In this document: positions 52,488-62,700 of the stretch, piece after piece
Position numbering within the stretch: the stretch's first letter is position 1
Layout: each line of letters opens with the position of its first letter
Assembly (NCBI GenBank): GCA_936450465.1
Contig: OW388302.1
Span: forward strand, 12,177,530-12,241,529
DNA from: Gibbula magus
Lineage: Eukaryota > Mollusca > Gastropoda > Trochida > Trochidae
Length of the DNA: 64,000 bases
Reading direction: 5' to 3'
Translations under genes and position numbers: made by a program
The notes under the pieces: model-generated
What the model was told of the DNA's origin: nothing
What the model saw: only the letters and a program-made list of their open reading frames with translations
Databases searched by the model: none

Positions 52488-53471
52488 ATGGATGTTAGAC
52501 CTAAACGGAAGGGAGCAGGGTCGAAGCTAGCGTCCCTCCTCGATGCAGAAAAGTCCCTCATTGACAGTTTGGAGGCGAGCGGGACCAACCTACGGGACAC
52601 CAGCACGCCGAAAACGTCGTTGACATTGAACGGGAGTCAAGTTGGACGTCAAGTTGACCGCGAAATCCAGCGAGCGGAAAAAGACTGTGAAGATATGACT
52701 AAGAAGCTACAACTGTTGAAGTTAGAACATACTAGGTTGGAATTGCAGAAGCAAATTGAAGATGAGCAGGCAAGATTAAGTCGAATGGGACGCGGTCGTC
52801 TTGACACTTCAAGTTCAGGTGAGACGTGTGAGCAGTCGAAATTAAAAACTTTGCACATTGTGGACTATATTTGGGAAGATTTCGGCTCTGATACTGTAGA
52901 AATTGCGGTTGGGATTGGAGATGCCAAAATTAATTTGGGAAAGAAGAGAACTAAGCTAGCCGACGTGACAATTCAACAATGGGGCTACGCGAACGCTCGC
53001 ATTATGCAAGAACTGCTTAAACAAGGCAGATTGACGGTGATTGATGCGTACGTAAAATACACAGCGGACACCTTCCGGCTAGCGTCGAGGTATACTTGGT
53101 CAAGTGTGTTAGCTTACGATCATGAGTACCGTGAAAGACAATCAGCTGAGCAGTTTCAATGGGGTACATATATGCAGGAACTGCGTGATTTTCGACTTGT
53201 CTCTAAAGCAGTGCACAATGTCATGACAAAAACAAATTCTAGTAGTGCTGATAACCAGAGGCGAAAAGGCCCGTTCACACCTAGTGGTCTAGAGATTTGC
53301 AGGAACTACAACAGGGGCAACTGCACACGACAACAATGCAAGCTTTCTCACCGATGCAGTATTTGTTACCAAGGTCACCCAGAGGTCAGTCACCTCAACG
53401 CAAAAAACGAGCCATGGAGGGAGCAGAGACTGGACCACTCGAGACCCCCTCCCCCACCACATCAGGCCTAA
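52488..53471 (+). CDS. Ngaro-like ORF1, gag-like with CCCH finger
   Basis: 327 codons from ATG 52,488. The frame is open slightly upstream but without ATG. An Arg/Lys-rich start precedes a coiled coil (about residues 50-100, DREIQRAEKDCEDMTKKLQL). A conserved core follows (VDYIWEDFGSDTVEIAVGIG, WGYANARIMQELLKQGRL). A C-terminal zinc-finger-like CRNYNRGNCTRQQCKLSH follows, with more Cys/His (CSICYQGH). It likely coats the element RNA. It overlaps ORF2 by 175 bp. Confidence 0.88.
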   Translation: MDVRPKRKGAGSKLASLLDAEKSLIDSLEASGTNLRDTSTPKTSLTLNGSQVGRQVDREIQRAEKDCEDMTKKLQLLKLEHTRLELQKQIEDEQARLSRMGRGRLDTSSSGETCEQSKLKTLHIVDYIWEDFGSDTVEIAVGIGDAKINLGKKRTKLADVTIQQWGYANARIMQELLKQGRLTVIDAYVKYTADTFRLASRYTWSSVLAYDHEYRERQSAEQFQWGTYMQELRDFRLVSKAVHNVMTKTNSSSADNQRRKGPFTPSGLEICRNYNRGNCTRQQCKLSHRCSICYQGHPEVSHLNAKNEPWREQRLDHSRPPPPPHQA

Positions 53472-55189
53472 ACTATATAGGATGGGACAGCATGCTGCCT
53501 TCTAACCACCCCCAGCGTAACTTTATTTTAAATGGTGTTCAAAATGGTTTTAGAATTTGTGATGATGAAAGACCCGTTCAACCTGTTTTTGTTACAAATA
53601 TGAAATCATCTAGAACATGGATGAGACAAGTAGAACTTCAATTGACAGAGGAAATTGAGGCTGGAAATTATTTAGTGGTATCATCAAAGCCGGATATTGT
53701 TAGCTCGTTAGGGGCCATACCAAAAGACAAAAATAAAATTCGTCTCATTCATGACGGAAGTAGGCCGCTGGGGACGGGAATGAATGCATATGCAGTCGAT
53801 ACTTCAGTCTCCTATCAAGATTTACGAACTGCGTGCAAACTAATTAAACCTGGTGATTTCTTAGGTAAAGTTGACTTAAGGAATGCTTATCGTAGCGTTA
53901 GTATCCACCCTGATGATTACAAGACTACAGGTTTATATTGGGAATTCAGTGGATGTGAACAGGGAACATATTTAGTTGACACTAAGCTTCCTTTTGGGGC
54001 GGCGCGGAGCCCAAAGATTTTCCAATGTCTTAGTGAAGCGGTGTGTGATATTATGAGACAAACTTATGGTATCCTTGTCATTGTGTATCTTGATGACTTT
54101 TTGGTGATTGACAGTGATAAAGAAAGGTGTCAAAGAGGAATTAGCTGTCTTATTCAACTACTCAGACGTCTTGGGTTTTCCATAAGCTGGTCTAAAGTTG
54201 AAGGACCTGCAACCAGTCTACAATTCCTAGGCATTGTGATTGACACTGTTAATTTTACACTTGAATTGCCTCAGAAGAAACTGAAAGAATTCCATATACT
54301 GTTGCAAGATTTTTCAAAAAGAAAGCGTGCTAGTAGGCAACAGCTTGATTCACTGGCAGGTAAACTCAATTGGGCCTCTCACGTGATACATGGGGGGCGA
54401 ACATTTATGAGGAGAATTTTATCATTGAAAAACTCCATAGAATCCAGTCATCACAAAACGCTGTTAAGTGAAGAGTTTCAAGAAGATATTCGATGTTGGA
54501 TGGAACTGCTGACTCATTTTAATGGTACCGCGAGAATACTTGACAGCAGACCTGTCACATGTGTACACACAGACGCTTCAAGTGACGGGTGTGGAGGCAC
54601 TTTTATGGGGGACTATTACTACCTTAATTGGAAGTGCGATACACCCGAACTACAAGAAATGCATATAAATCATAAGGAAACAGTTGCTATCATTTTCGCG
54701 GCACTCAGATGGGGCCACGCTTGGAGAAACAAGCGGGTAGTAGTGTACACTGATAACTGTACTGCCAAAAGCATTATTAATAAGGGTACAAGTAAAGACA
54801 GAACAATGATGTCGTTATTAAGGGCTTTATTCTGGGAGTCTGTGATTCATAACTTTAAATTAAGTGCTGTGTACATTCCAGGTAAACAGAATGTAATCGC
54901 TGATGTGTGTTCGAGGCTTCATGAACCTAATCGTTTTGTTGATTTGTATGAACATATGTCAAGTCTATCACTTGAACCGTTTTCGTCTCAAGAACTGTTG
55001 CATCATATGTCCCATGCATTTATACACCTCAGGTGGGGATCAACTCCAACGTTATCTGGAGGCAGCAGCTTTGAGTCTCAAGTCCTCCGCCTGGTCCGCA
55101 TCTACAAGGAGAACCTATACAGTTCACCTGAAGGCGTATCTCAAGTTCTGCGCAGCATTGAGCATCACCCCAGTGCCTATGAAAGCTGA
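53297..55189 (+). CDS. Ngaro-like ORF2, reverse transcriptase and RNase H
   Basis: About 630 codons. The first ATG in frame is at 53,336. RT has IRLIHDGSRPLG, GKVDLRNAYRSVSIHPDD, TKLPFGAARSPKIF and the catalytic YLDD (54,085-54,096), then LQFLGIVIDT. RNase H has VHTDASSDGCGG, HINHKETVAI, VVYTDNCTAK and NVIADVCSR with all acidic residues. There is no methyltransferase region after RNase H, as expected for Ngaro. Its end overlaps ORF3 by 287 bp. Confidence 0.95.
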   Translation: MQELQQGQLHTTTMQAFSPMQYLLPRSPRGQSPQRKKRAMEGAETGPLETPSPTTSGLNYIGWDSMLPSNHPQRNFILNGVQNGFRICDDERPVQPVFVTNMKSSRTWMRQVELQLTEEIEAGNYLVVSSKPDIVSSLGAIPKDKNKIRLIHDGSRPLGTGMNAYAVDTSVSYQDLRTACKLIKPGDFLGKVDLRNAYRSVSIHPDDYKTTGLYWEFSGCEQGTYLVDTKLPFGAARSPKIFQCLSEAVCDIMRQTYGILVIVYLDDFLVIDSDKERCQRGISCLIQLLRRLGFSISWSKVEGPATSLQFLGIVIDTVNFTLELPQKKLKEFHILLQDFSKRKRASRQQLDSLAGKLNWASHVIHGGRTFMRRILSLKNSIESSHHKTLLSEEFQEDIRCWMELLTHFNGTARILDSRPVTCVHTDASSDGCGGTFMGDYYYLNWKCDTPELQEMHINHKETVAIIFAALRWGHAWRNKRVVVYTDNCTAKSIINKGTSKDRTMMSLLRALFWESVIHNFKLSAVYIPGKQNVIADVCSRLHEPNRFVDLYEHMSSLSLEPFSSQELLHHMSHAFIHLRWGSTPTLSGGSSFESQVLRLVRIYKENLYSSPEGVSQVLRSIEHHPSAYES

Positions 55190-56012
55190 TACGTTAGAGC
55201 TCTACATTGCATACCTGGTGAAGTTCCGCCAACTCTCCTACCAGTCTGTGGTTAGTTACCTGTGCATTGTGAGCCACCTGCATGAAGCGGAAGGGTATGC
55301 CAGTCCTGTGCACGGAAACTGGCATATCAAACAGATTCTTACCGGAGTGAAACGTGTGTTAGGTGATGGGCAAAACTGTGTGCAACCAATTACTCCAGAT
55401 ATTCTGTTTGCAATCAAGGGGCACCTTGATTTCTCTTTGAGGAGCGACTTGTCATTTTGGGCCGCATGTCTGATAGGTTTTTTTGGTATGTTGCGTCCTA
55501 ATAACTTTTTAATAACCAAAGACAACAAAAATGATCAGTTTGTGAGACGACTTGATGCAAGTCGTATCGATGAGGGTTTTCTCATCAACCTCCGCTATAC
55601 CAAGACAGTGCAGTTCAGAACACAAGTGGTACATGTGTTCATACCCGAGGTCGGTGGTCACTCATTGTGTCCAGCCACTGCCCTCGCTACCTACCTGGAG
55701 GCCTCCCTCTCTGCCTCCCAGTCTCAGCCTTTGTTCATGGATAATGACCACACTCCCTTAACGTATAGAGGGTTCCTGCAGCGCCTCCGCAAGATTCTTG
55801 CTCAGTGTGGATACAGTGCTCACAGGTTCGGTGGTCACTCCTTCAGGCGTGGAGGGGGGACCTGGGCCCACAAGATGGGGCTATCAGACGGGACAATCCA
55901 AAGAATAGGATGTTGGAAAAGTGATGCCTTTCTGAGATATATAGACTCTGATATGCACGACAAAGTGGCATCCGTACGCCAGATGGTCGTGGGCATCAAT
56001 GACTCTTGTTAA
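54903..56012 (+). CDS. Ngaro-like ORF3, tyrosine recombinase
   Basis: 369 codons from ATG 54,903. The recognisable domain begins near codon 45 (SAWSASTRRTYTVHLKAYLK, core binding). The catalytic domain has Arg in GFFGMLRPNNF, the H-x-x-R box HSFRRGGGT, and a late W and Tyr in GCWKSDAFLRYIDSDM. It would integrate the circular cDNA by crossing over. The first codons overlap RNase H in another frame. It is complete, ending 160 bp before B1. Confidence 0.95.
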   Translation: MCVRGFMNLIVLLICMNICQVYHLNRFRLKNCCIICPMHLYTSGGDQLQRYLEAAALSLKSSAWSASTRRTYTVHLKAYLKFCAALSITPVPMKADTLELYIAYLVKFRQLSYQSVVSYLCIVSHLHEAEGYASPVHGNWHIKQILTGVKRVLGDGQNCVQPITPDILFAIKGHLDFSLRSDLSFWAACLIGFFGMLRPNNFLITKDNKNDQFVRRLDASRIDEGFLINLRYTKTVQFRTQVVHVFIPEVGGHSLCPATALATYLEASLSASQSQPLFMDNDHTPLTYRGFLQRLRKILAQCGYSAHRFGGHSFRRGGGTWAHKMGLSDGTIQRIGCWKSDAFLRYIDSDMHDKVASVRQMVVGINDSC

Positions 56013-56173
56013 ATCAGTTTCAATTTCAAAGTCTCTATTTTGTGCGTTATCATTATTGATCAAACATGTTTCAATGATAAATTACCGATTTATTACCACC
56101 CCCTCACTTTAAAACTATTATTACTATATTACTGTTTAATTCCAATTACTCTTACACTCATGATACTTGGGTT

Positions 56174-56328
56174 GGGGATTTACATGTGTAAGATTAACCC
56201 CTTTTATGTTTCACTTTCACCATGGCTTAAAACCAATTGTTCGCTTGCATTTAGCATTATTAAATTTGAGCCCAGGTATCTGAGTCTTTGTCTTCTATGC
56301 TTTGTTATGTTAGTAAGATATGAGTAAA
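56174..56328. repeat. Ngaro-like element repeat B1
   Basis: 155 bp, direct copy of B2, directly joined to A2. Confidence 0.95.
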
Positions 56329-56506
56329 GGTTTGATTCATATTGTGAATTAAGTTTTATGTTTATCGTTTCTAAATACATTACGCCACTTAGCGGCAAGC
56401 ATTCCTAACCAAGCATTGTTAGTTATCTCCCTTGTCTTCTCGCATTGCATGTTGGTATAGCGCACCAATTCAAGCATGGCATCTAGCGCCGTCGCAAAGT
56501 AGTTTT
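56329..56506. repeat. Ngaro-like element repeat A2
   Basis: 178 bp, direct copy of A1. Confidence 0.95.
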
Positions 56507-56652
56507 CCCACCCGCCCACCCAGTAGTATTATTGGAAGTAGCTTTTGGCTCTGGCAGGGATTCTTTTCATCTACTTTATAAATGCTTACTCAGCACCAAT
56601 CACTGCTTTATTATTGAACATGTCAATTGTCAATTTCATGTTTTCTATTTAG

Positions 56653-56807
56653 GGGGATTTACATGTGTAAGATTAACCCCTTTTATGTTTCACTTTCACC
56701 ATGGCTTAAAACCAATTGTTCGCTTGCATTTAGCATTATTAAATTTGAGCCCAGGTATCTGAGTCTTTGTCTTCTATGCTTTGTTATGTTAGTAAGATAT
56801 GAGTAAA
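56653..56807. repeat. Ngaro-like element repeat B2 (3' end)
   Basis: 155 bp copy of B1, right boundary of the element. Confidence 0.95.
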
Positions 56808-57900
56808 TGTTATCAATTGTCTGTCTGTTCGTCTTGTGTCACAGAATTCACGAGTTTGGATACTAAAAAGCCACAACATGGCGGGTAAGAGTGTAAATTG
56901 GAATACTTTTTATGAATTTGTGTTCAATGTTTGTTGGCCTTGAACATATATTGGTTATGGAGATGAATTCTTTGAACATTTTGTTCATTATCTTCTTTCA
57001 GAAGTTTTGATAACTTTGAGATATATCTGCCATCTGATAATTTGGTTTATGGAATCTAAAGTATGAATTTGCAATTTGAAGAACGTTATATCTGGTTTGC
57101 CAATAGTAACACGTTTTGCCAAAACACTAGATGTCAAGATATCAAATTCCTTTTCTTTTTTCTGTATTTTGAATATTGATTGACTACTATGCTTTCTCAT
57201 TTTGATATTTTGATGTTTAATAATGTTTCAAAATTTATGGAAATAGTGTATCAGAAAATGATTGTGTATTGTGATTCCAAATGCACCGAAATGACCTTAT
57301 ATTTTGTTAGATTATTTTGTTAACAAACCTTTAAGTTATTTCTATCTAATTTACTTGCATTCATATTTGTCCTGTTTGTAATTTCACATGTTCACATTTT
57401 CAATAATAAAATTGGTTGTATGTCCCTTAAATTTCATTTTCAAAATAAATATCCCCATAGATTTGAGTCCTCCCTTAGCTGATTTTTACAGCTATTTACA
57501 AACAGATAAGTCCATTCTGTATTCAGTTTATGGTGAAACAAGTATGACTCAATATTGAAGCTATTTAAACAACCGACACCCATTTTGCTCATTGTACAGC
57601 AGTAAATCAGCTCTACAATCGGTTCAACTTATTTGTGATGTGTTTACAGTGTATGCACAACTCTACTGGATTTGGGACTCGCTTGTCTATTTTTGGAGTC
57701 CTTCCTATTAATGTAAACATGAAATATTTTCAATGTTCATTACTATTTTAGCTGGTGTATTTACTAACTTACAATAATCACAATACAATAACAACGGGTT
57801 TATCAAGGTCACCCAAAATAAAATTTAAAAAATTGAGGATTTTAAGAGCTGTGAGATCAGTGAAGCATTTAATCTGTTCCAATGACAATTTTTGTGTCAA
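56808..57900. other. Intergenic stretch
   Basis: AT-rich. A small exon-like piece (GTGTCACAG then AATTCACG to ACATGGCGG then GTAAGA, 56,843-56,884) has both splice signals but no proven partner. Nothing else recognised. Confidence 0.4.
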
Positions 57901-57906
57901 CATTTC

Positions 57907-58415
57907 TTAAAGACACTGTAGCACGGTTTTGGCAAATTAAATTTTGTCAAATTTGCCATTTAATATCAAAATTTATATTATTTTAGAGGATAAAACATTT
58001 CACTTTACGACTTTATAAGTTGTTTCCATAGAGAATAGTTTTCCGTTTTGGAAGAAAAAGTTTGTTGTGTAAATTGTGTGGAACTCTACAGTAAGAAAGG
58101 TAGATTTGTAGGTCTCGTGCGATTGTGAGAGTTCAGACAGCAAGATGGTTGACCATTTCATCATGGGGCCATATTTATAACTCTACTCTGAGTGTTTAGG
58201 TATTGCATCTGTCAAATCACTTGAACTACCTTTTAGTGGCCATTTAAATTTGAACACCTTAAAAGGATGCGGGGAAAGGAAATGGACTTGCATGGCTTAA
58301 CTGAACGATGTACATTCGTTTTATAACACTTTTAATCAATTCAGGAGTATTGTTTAGCTATTGGTAACCTTTATTTACATTTTCTTGTAAGAATGTTGTG
58401 CTACAATGCCTTTAA
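57907..58415. mobile_element. MITE with TTAAAGRCAYTGTAGCAC ends
   Basis: About 510 bp. Inverted ends TTAAAGACACTGTAGCACG and TGTGCTACAATGCCTTTAA. The ends resemble those of the 7,665 and 27,735 MITEs, so probably a related mariner-like family. Confidence 0.8.
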
Positions 58416-59652
58416 ATTCCATTAAACCCGGGGTCCATGAATATTGAGGAATGTTCAATGTTTAGCTAGTGGTCAAGTCTAGGTTATTCCCCTTCTTAAC
58501 AAGTCCAGTGTTCAGCACTAATGAATGCTACAAGGAAATGTTAATGTTTGTCCCTATGGAACCAGCAGTAAACATTCTTCCCACAGGTGTTTGGCATCCA
58601 TCCATCTAACGGTTGTGACAGTCACATGTTTACCGAGGTCATGATAACACATCTACATAATATGACTGTACATCCAAAATGGCCACAGCTCAGTCACTCC
58701 AAGTTTGGTGACTCCCATGTGTCCTTATCCATGTCAGGTTAACTGTATATGGATTGCTTCTGTGTTACTGTCACGAGTTGATGAACGATTTGCTGCTGAT
58801 GACGTAATTTTAGCAAGATATGTCTAAGTGTTCTTCACACGGTAAACAGCTTCACTCATCACTCATGCCAGACTAATTTAATTAAACCTTGCTGCATTAC
58901 TTTTACTCTTCTGTGGCAGAGTAGCAGACCACTGCAACCAAACAGTCTGTGTAAGTTAGCAAAATGCAGCAATGCTTAAATTAGCCAGTGATGGAGACAC
59001 ACGTGATGAATTGGAGGGGAAGTTGCAACTAAGGTTTGTGAATGTGGAACAACCTTTCACCAAGACCAATTTCTGAGTTGTCAAACTGTTAGGTGTCTGG
59101 CAGAATCATGACACTTGAACGTATAACAGCTGCTCAACTGAAACCAGCTCATTCGGCTGAGAGCCGGTGTCTCCGCCTTGTCCAGCCTCTCCTGCCGGTA
59201 AACATCTTGGAAAACAGATGACCCGGCTAGTCAGTGTGCAAATCAAGTGTACCCGTGACGCGTGAATATATGTAATGATCTTCCCAAAGTCAGAGTTATT
59301 CATCCATCAATCAATGAGAGATGTCATGTTGCTGATGATGTCCCTGTTTCCTGTTTGTGTTGTTATCCTAAATACCATCGTCAATGTTGTTTAGTTCACA
59401 CCGCAGACTGCATCATTGAAATTATTACCAGTGATAAATTTACAAACATGACATGAGGGTCTAGGAACTCACTGCCACAAGCTATTGTGAGTCCCAACAG
59501 ATATAAGTGAGTCCCTCAATAATTAAGCATATGCTATATAAAAACCTTTTGAGTACAGGGGACTCTCAGATTAAATTTGTAAAGAGTCCTTTCAAAGTTT
59601 TGTTGCAGAACTCGGGGGGTGAATTTATTTTATCATTTTATCCTGGTTGCAG
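58416..59652. other. Upstream of tropomodulin exon, nothing firm
   Basis: No coding exon recognised. A GTGAGTCCC-containing old repeat lies at 59,480-59,590. It may be 5' intron or promoter of the tropomodulin gene. Confidence 0.45.
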
Positions 59653-59795
59653 ACCTGCAGAGCGCGATGACGTCGATCCTGAGCAAGAAGGATGAGAAGG
59701 ACATCCCGGACATCGAGCTGGAGAACCTAGACGACCTCCTCTCTCAGCTCACCGCCGATGAGTTGGAGGAGCTCAACGGAGATTTCGACCCAGAT
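59653..59795 (+). CDS. TMOD: Tropomodulin coding exon 1
   Basis: 14 nt of leader, then 43 codons from ATG 59,667, phase 0 end. An alternative acceptor (CTGCAG, exon from 59,661) would change only the leader. Its 3' half is duplicated downstream. Confidence 0.9.
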
Positions 59796-62700
59796 GTGAG
59801 TACCCATGTTCAGTGATAGACTTCCATAGCGTTACAGCGATTTGGATAGCGCAGTGGTTAGAATGTTCAAATTTGATGAGTTGGAGAAGCTCTACGGAGA
59901 TTTCGACCCAGACATGAGTATCTTTATTCAGTGATAGGCTTCTATAGGTTAACAGGTTGGGATAGTGCAGTGGTTACAGGGGTAGAAATTAACTTGAAAT
60001 ATATGGTCGTCTGCAGGGCTTCTTATTTTGACTAACTAAAGACGCACCAGTCCACCGTAGTGAGAAATCTAAACTTCTGTGTTTGAATGACACACTTGAC
60101 GTATTGCCATTGCTACGTGTAAACATAGGTGGTGCTCGTCTCTTGCTATGAATATTCCAAAGTGATTCAGAAATCTTTCTGACCCTTTTCTGGCTAGCAC
60201 TATCCAAAGTTTGATAGGTAATTTATATTAGCTTCGAGCTGAAGGACTAGTGTTTATTTCTAGCCTTGTGGTTAGCGTGTTTGGCTTTGGATCATGAGGT
60301 CCGGGGAATGATAAAGACATATTCTGCTTTTCAAAATATTGTGGAGGGTTTGATAGCGCAGTGGTTCTGCAAAGGGGTCCAGGGTTTGAATCCTGCCAGG
60401 GACTTGCCAATTTTGTCTTTGGTGAGAACAATTCAGTAAGGTTTGGGTGCAATGCTACACTTAAATTCAGTGCACTACCACCCATGGTTCGCTAGTTCCA
60501 GCCGATGCTTGCAGGTTTCACCACAATGTATAACCACAATGGTGTTGCGGGCTTTCTCCGTAATACTAGCAGCCGTGATATAAGTGAAATCGTCTTGAAA
60601 GGGGCGTTAAACCCCAAATCACCTCACCCATGGGTTTACATTTGGCTGCCATTTTTGCCGATTATTATGGCGAGATGCAATGAGTGAAAGAGGGAGAGGA
60701 ATAGAGATGTATAAAGTAAAATGAGGAATACAAATGTTTTTGATTTTTTAAGCGGGATTGGGAAACACACCTTTGACAATGGGCTTTTAGTCATTTTCGG
60801 ATTTTTAAATGGCCCATTCCCCTTTGTAGCAATAGTAAAATTTAAAACTTCAAGCCCATGTTTTCATCCAATGTACAAACTGTTGCATGGCTGAGGGTTA
60901 TGGCCATCATGTGATAGAATCTAACGGAGGGTTATGGCCATCATGTGATAGAATCTAACGGAGGGTTATGGCCATCATTTTTGCTGTGTGTTGCATTTCC
61001 TCAACAGCAGTAGAGATGTACAGAATAAAAAGTGGAAATGGAGCAACTTGTTGTAGTGGTATGCATTTTCATCTGGAGTTACCTCCCTTAGTTCATCAAA
61101 CTATTTTGTATGTATCTAAGATAAGGTAAGATAAGATAAACTTTATTATTCCAGATGGGATATTGGTCTTACATTCAAAGAGTCTTTGCTAGAATACAAT
61201 ACAACATAACAATAAATGAATACAATATAAAAACAATAATAACGCACATTGTGATGATGGTACTAATGACTTTATATGCCATATTTAGCAGCTCCGACTA
61301 AGTCGGAGCTGCTATCAGTTTTTGTGCAGTTTCCATCGCCGCCGCCGCCGCCGCGTTTTGTATTGGCTATAACTTTTTTCCAATAAGGTTTAGAGAACTC
61401 ATATACATAACTTCTTACTTATACCCCTGGGAATTTTTTTTGACATGTTCACATTCAAGGTCAAAGGTCAAGGTCACGAGTTCTGAAATCGCTAAAAAAA
61501 AATCCTTGTAAACACGATAACTTGAAAAATATTTGTGCTGTCAGGCTGTTATTTGGTGTATATCAACTATGGAGAAAGGCCAAGATTTGAAAAGGTTTTC
61601 ACTAACATCCGTCAAAGGTCAAGGTCATAGCGAGGTCACAACTTAAGCATGCTTTTGCGAAAATGTCATATTTCAACTATTAACACTTTGAATCATTACA
61701 TGATTGTGATACACAATGAAAAGTGATCACTGATTGTGTGACCTTGAATTTTTAAGGTCAAGGTCACGACATAGGGTCATGGTCACCAGTTCTGAAATCA
61801 CTAAATAACTTCTTTCTAATGAGGTATCAACACCTCATATACATAACTTCTTACTTATGCCCCTGGGGAATTATTTTGACATGTTCATATTCAAGGTCAA
61901 AGGTCAAGGTCACAAGTTCTGAAATTGCCCCCAAAAATCCTTGTAAACACGATAACTTGAAAAAAATTTGTGCTATCAGGCTCTTATTTGGTGTATATCA
62001 ACTATGGAGAAAGGCTAAGATTTGAAAAGGTTTTCGCTAACATTTGTCAAAAGTCAAGGTCATAGCAAGGTCACAACCTAAGCATGCTTTTGCGAAAATG
62101 TCTTATTTCAACTATTAACACTTTGAATCATTACATGATTGTGATCACTGATTGTGTGACCTTGAATTTTAAAGGTCAAGGTCACGAGATATGGTCATGC
62201 TGACCAGTTCTGAAATCACTAAGTAACTTTTTCCCATGAAGATATTAACACCTCATAGATAGCTTAATTTCTTTCTTATACACCTGGTGAATGATTTTGA
62301 CATGTTCACATTCAAGGTCAAAGGTCAAGGTCATGAGTTCTGAAATCACTACAACAATCCTTGTATACATGATAACTTCAAACTTTTTTGTGCTATTAGG
62401 CTCTTATTTGGTATATATGAACTATGGAGAAAGACCAAGATTTGTAAACGTTTTCGCTAAAATCTGTCAAAGGTCAAGGTCACAGTGAGGTCAAAAAATT
62501 TAAGCATGCTTTTGTGAATATGCCATATTTTAACTATGAACACTTTGAGTAATTGCATGATTGTTATACGCGATGAAAAGTGATCATTGATGGTCAAGCT
62601 CAAGGTCATGAGATATTGGTTAAAGCCACGTTAATCCTTGGATAAAATTTGGAAAGAAGAAATAGGTTTTAAGAACAAACTTGTGAAAAGTGACCCCAGT

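Larger units (their letters stand above)
52287..56807 (+). mobile_element. Ngaro/PAT-like YR retrotransposon (apparently intact)
   Basis: 4.5 kb. Split direct repeats in the order A1 (52,287-52,464), body, B1 (56,174-56,328), A2 (56,329-56,506), 148-bp spacer, B2 (56,653-56,807). A1 and A2 are identical over 178 bp and B1 and B2 over 155 bp by eye. B1 abuts A2, recreating the end-to-end junction (ATATGAGTAAA then GGTTTGATTC). Three open frames encode gag-like, RT-RNase H and tyrosine recombinase products. Unlike the two DIRS elements it has direct rather than inverted repeats and no methyltransferase region. Identical repeats and open frames suggest recent insertion. Confidence 0.95.

Noticed and set aside
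61819..62488. Two similar short ORFs (SRSKVKV...) in the AGGTCA repeat
   Set aside because: They translate repeat units and are not conserved between units or framed by splice sites.
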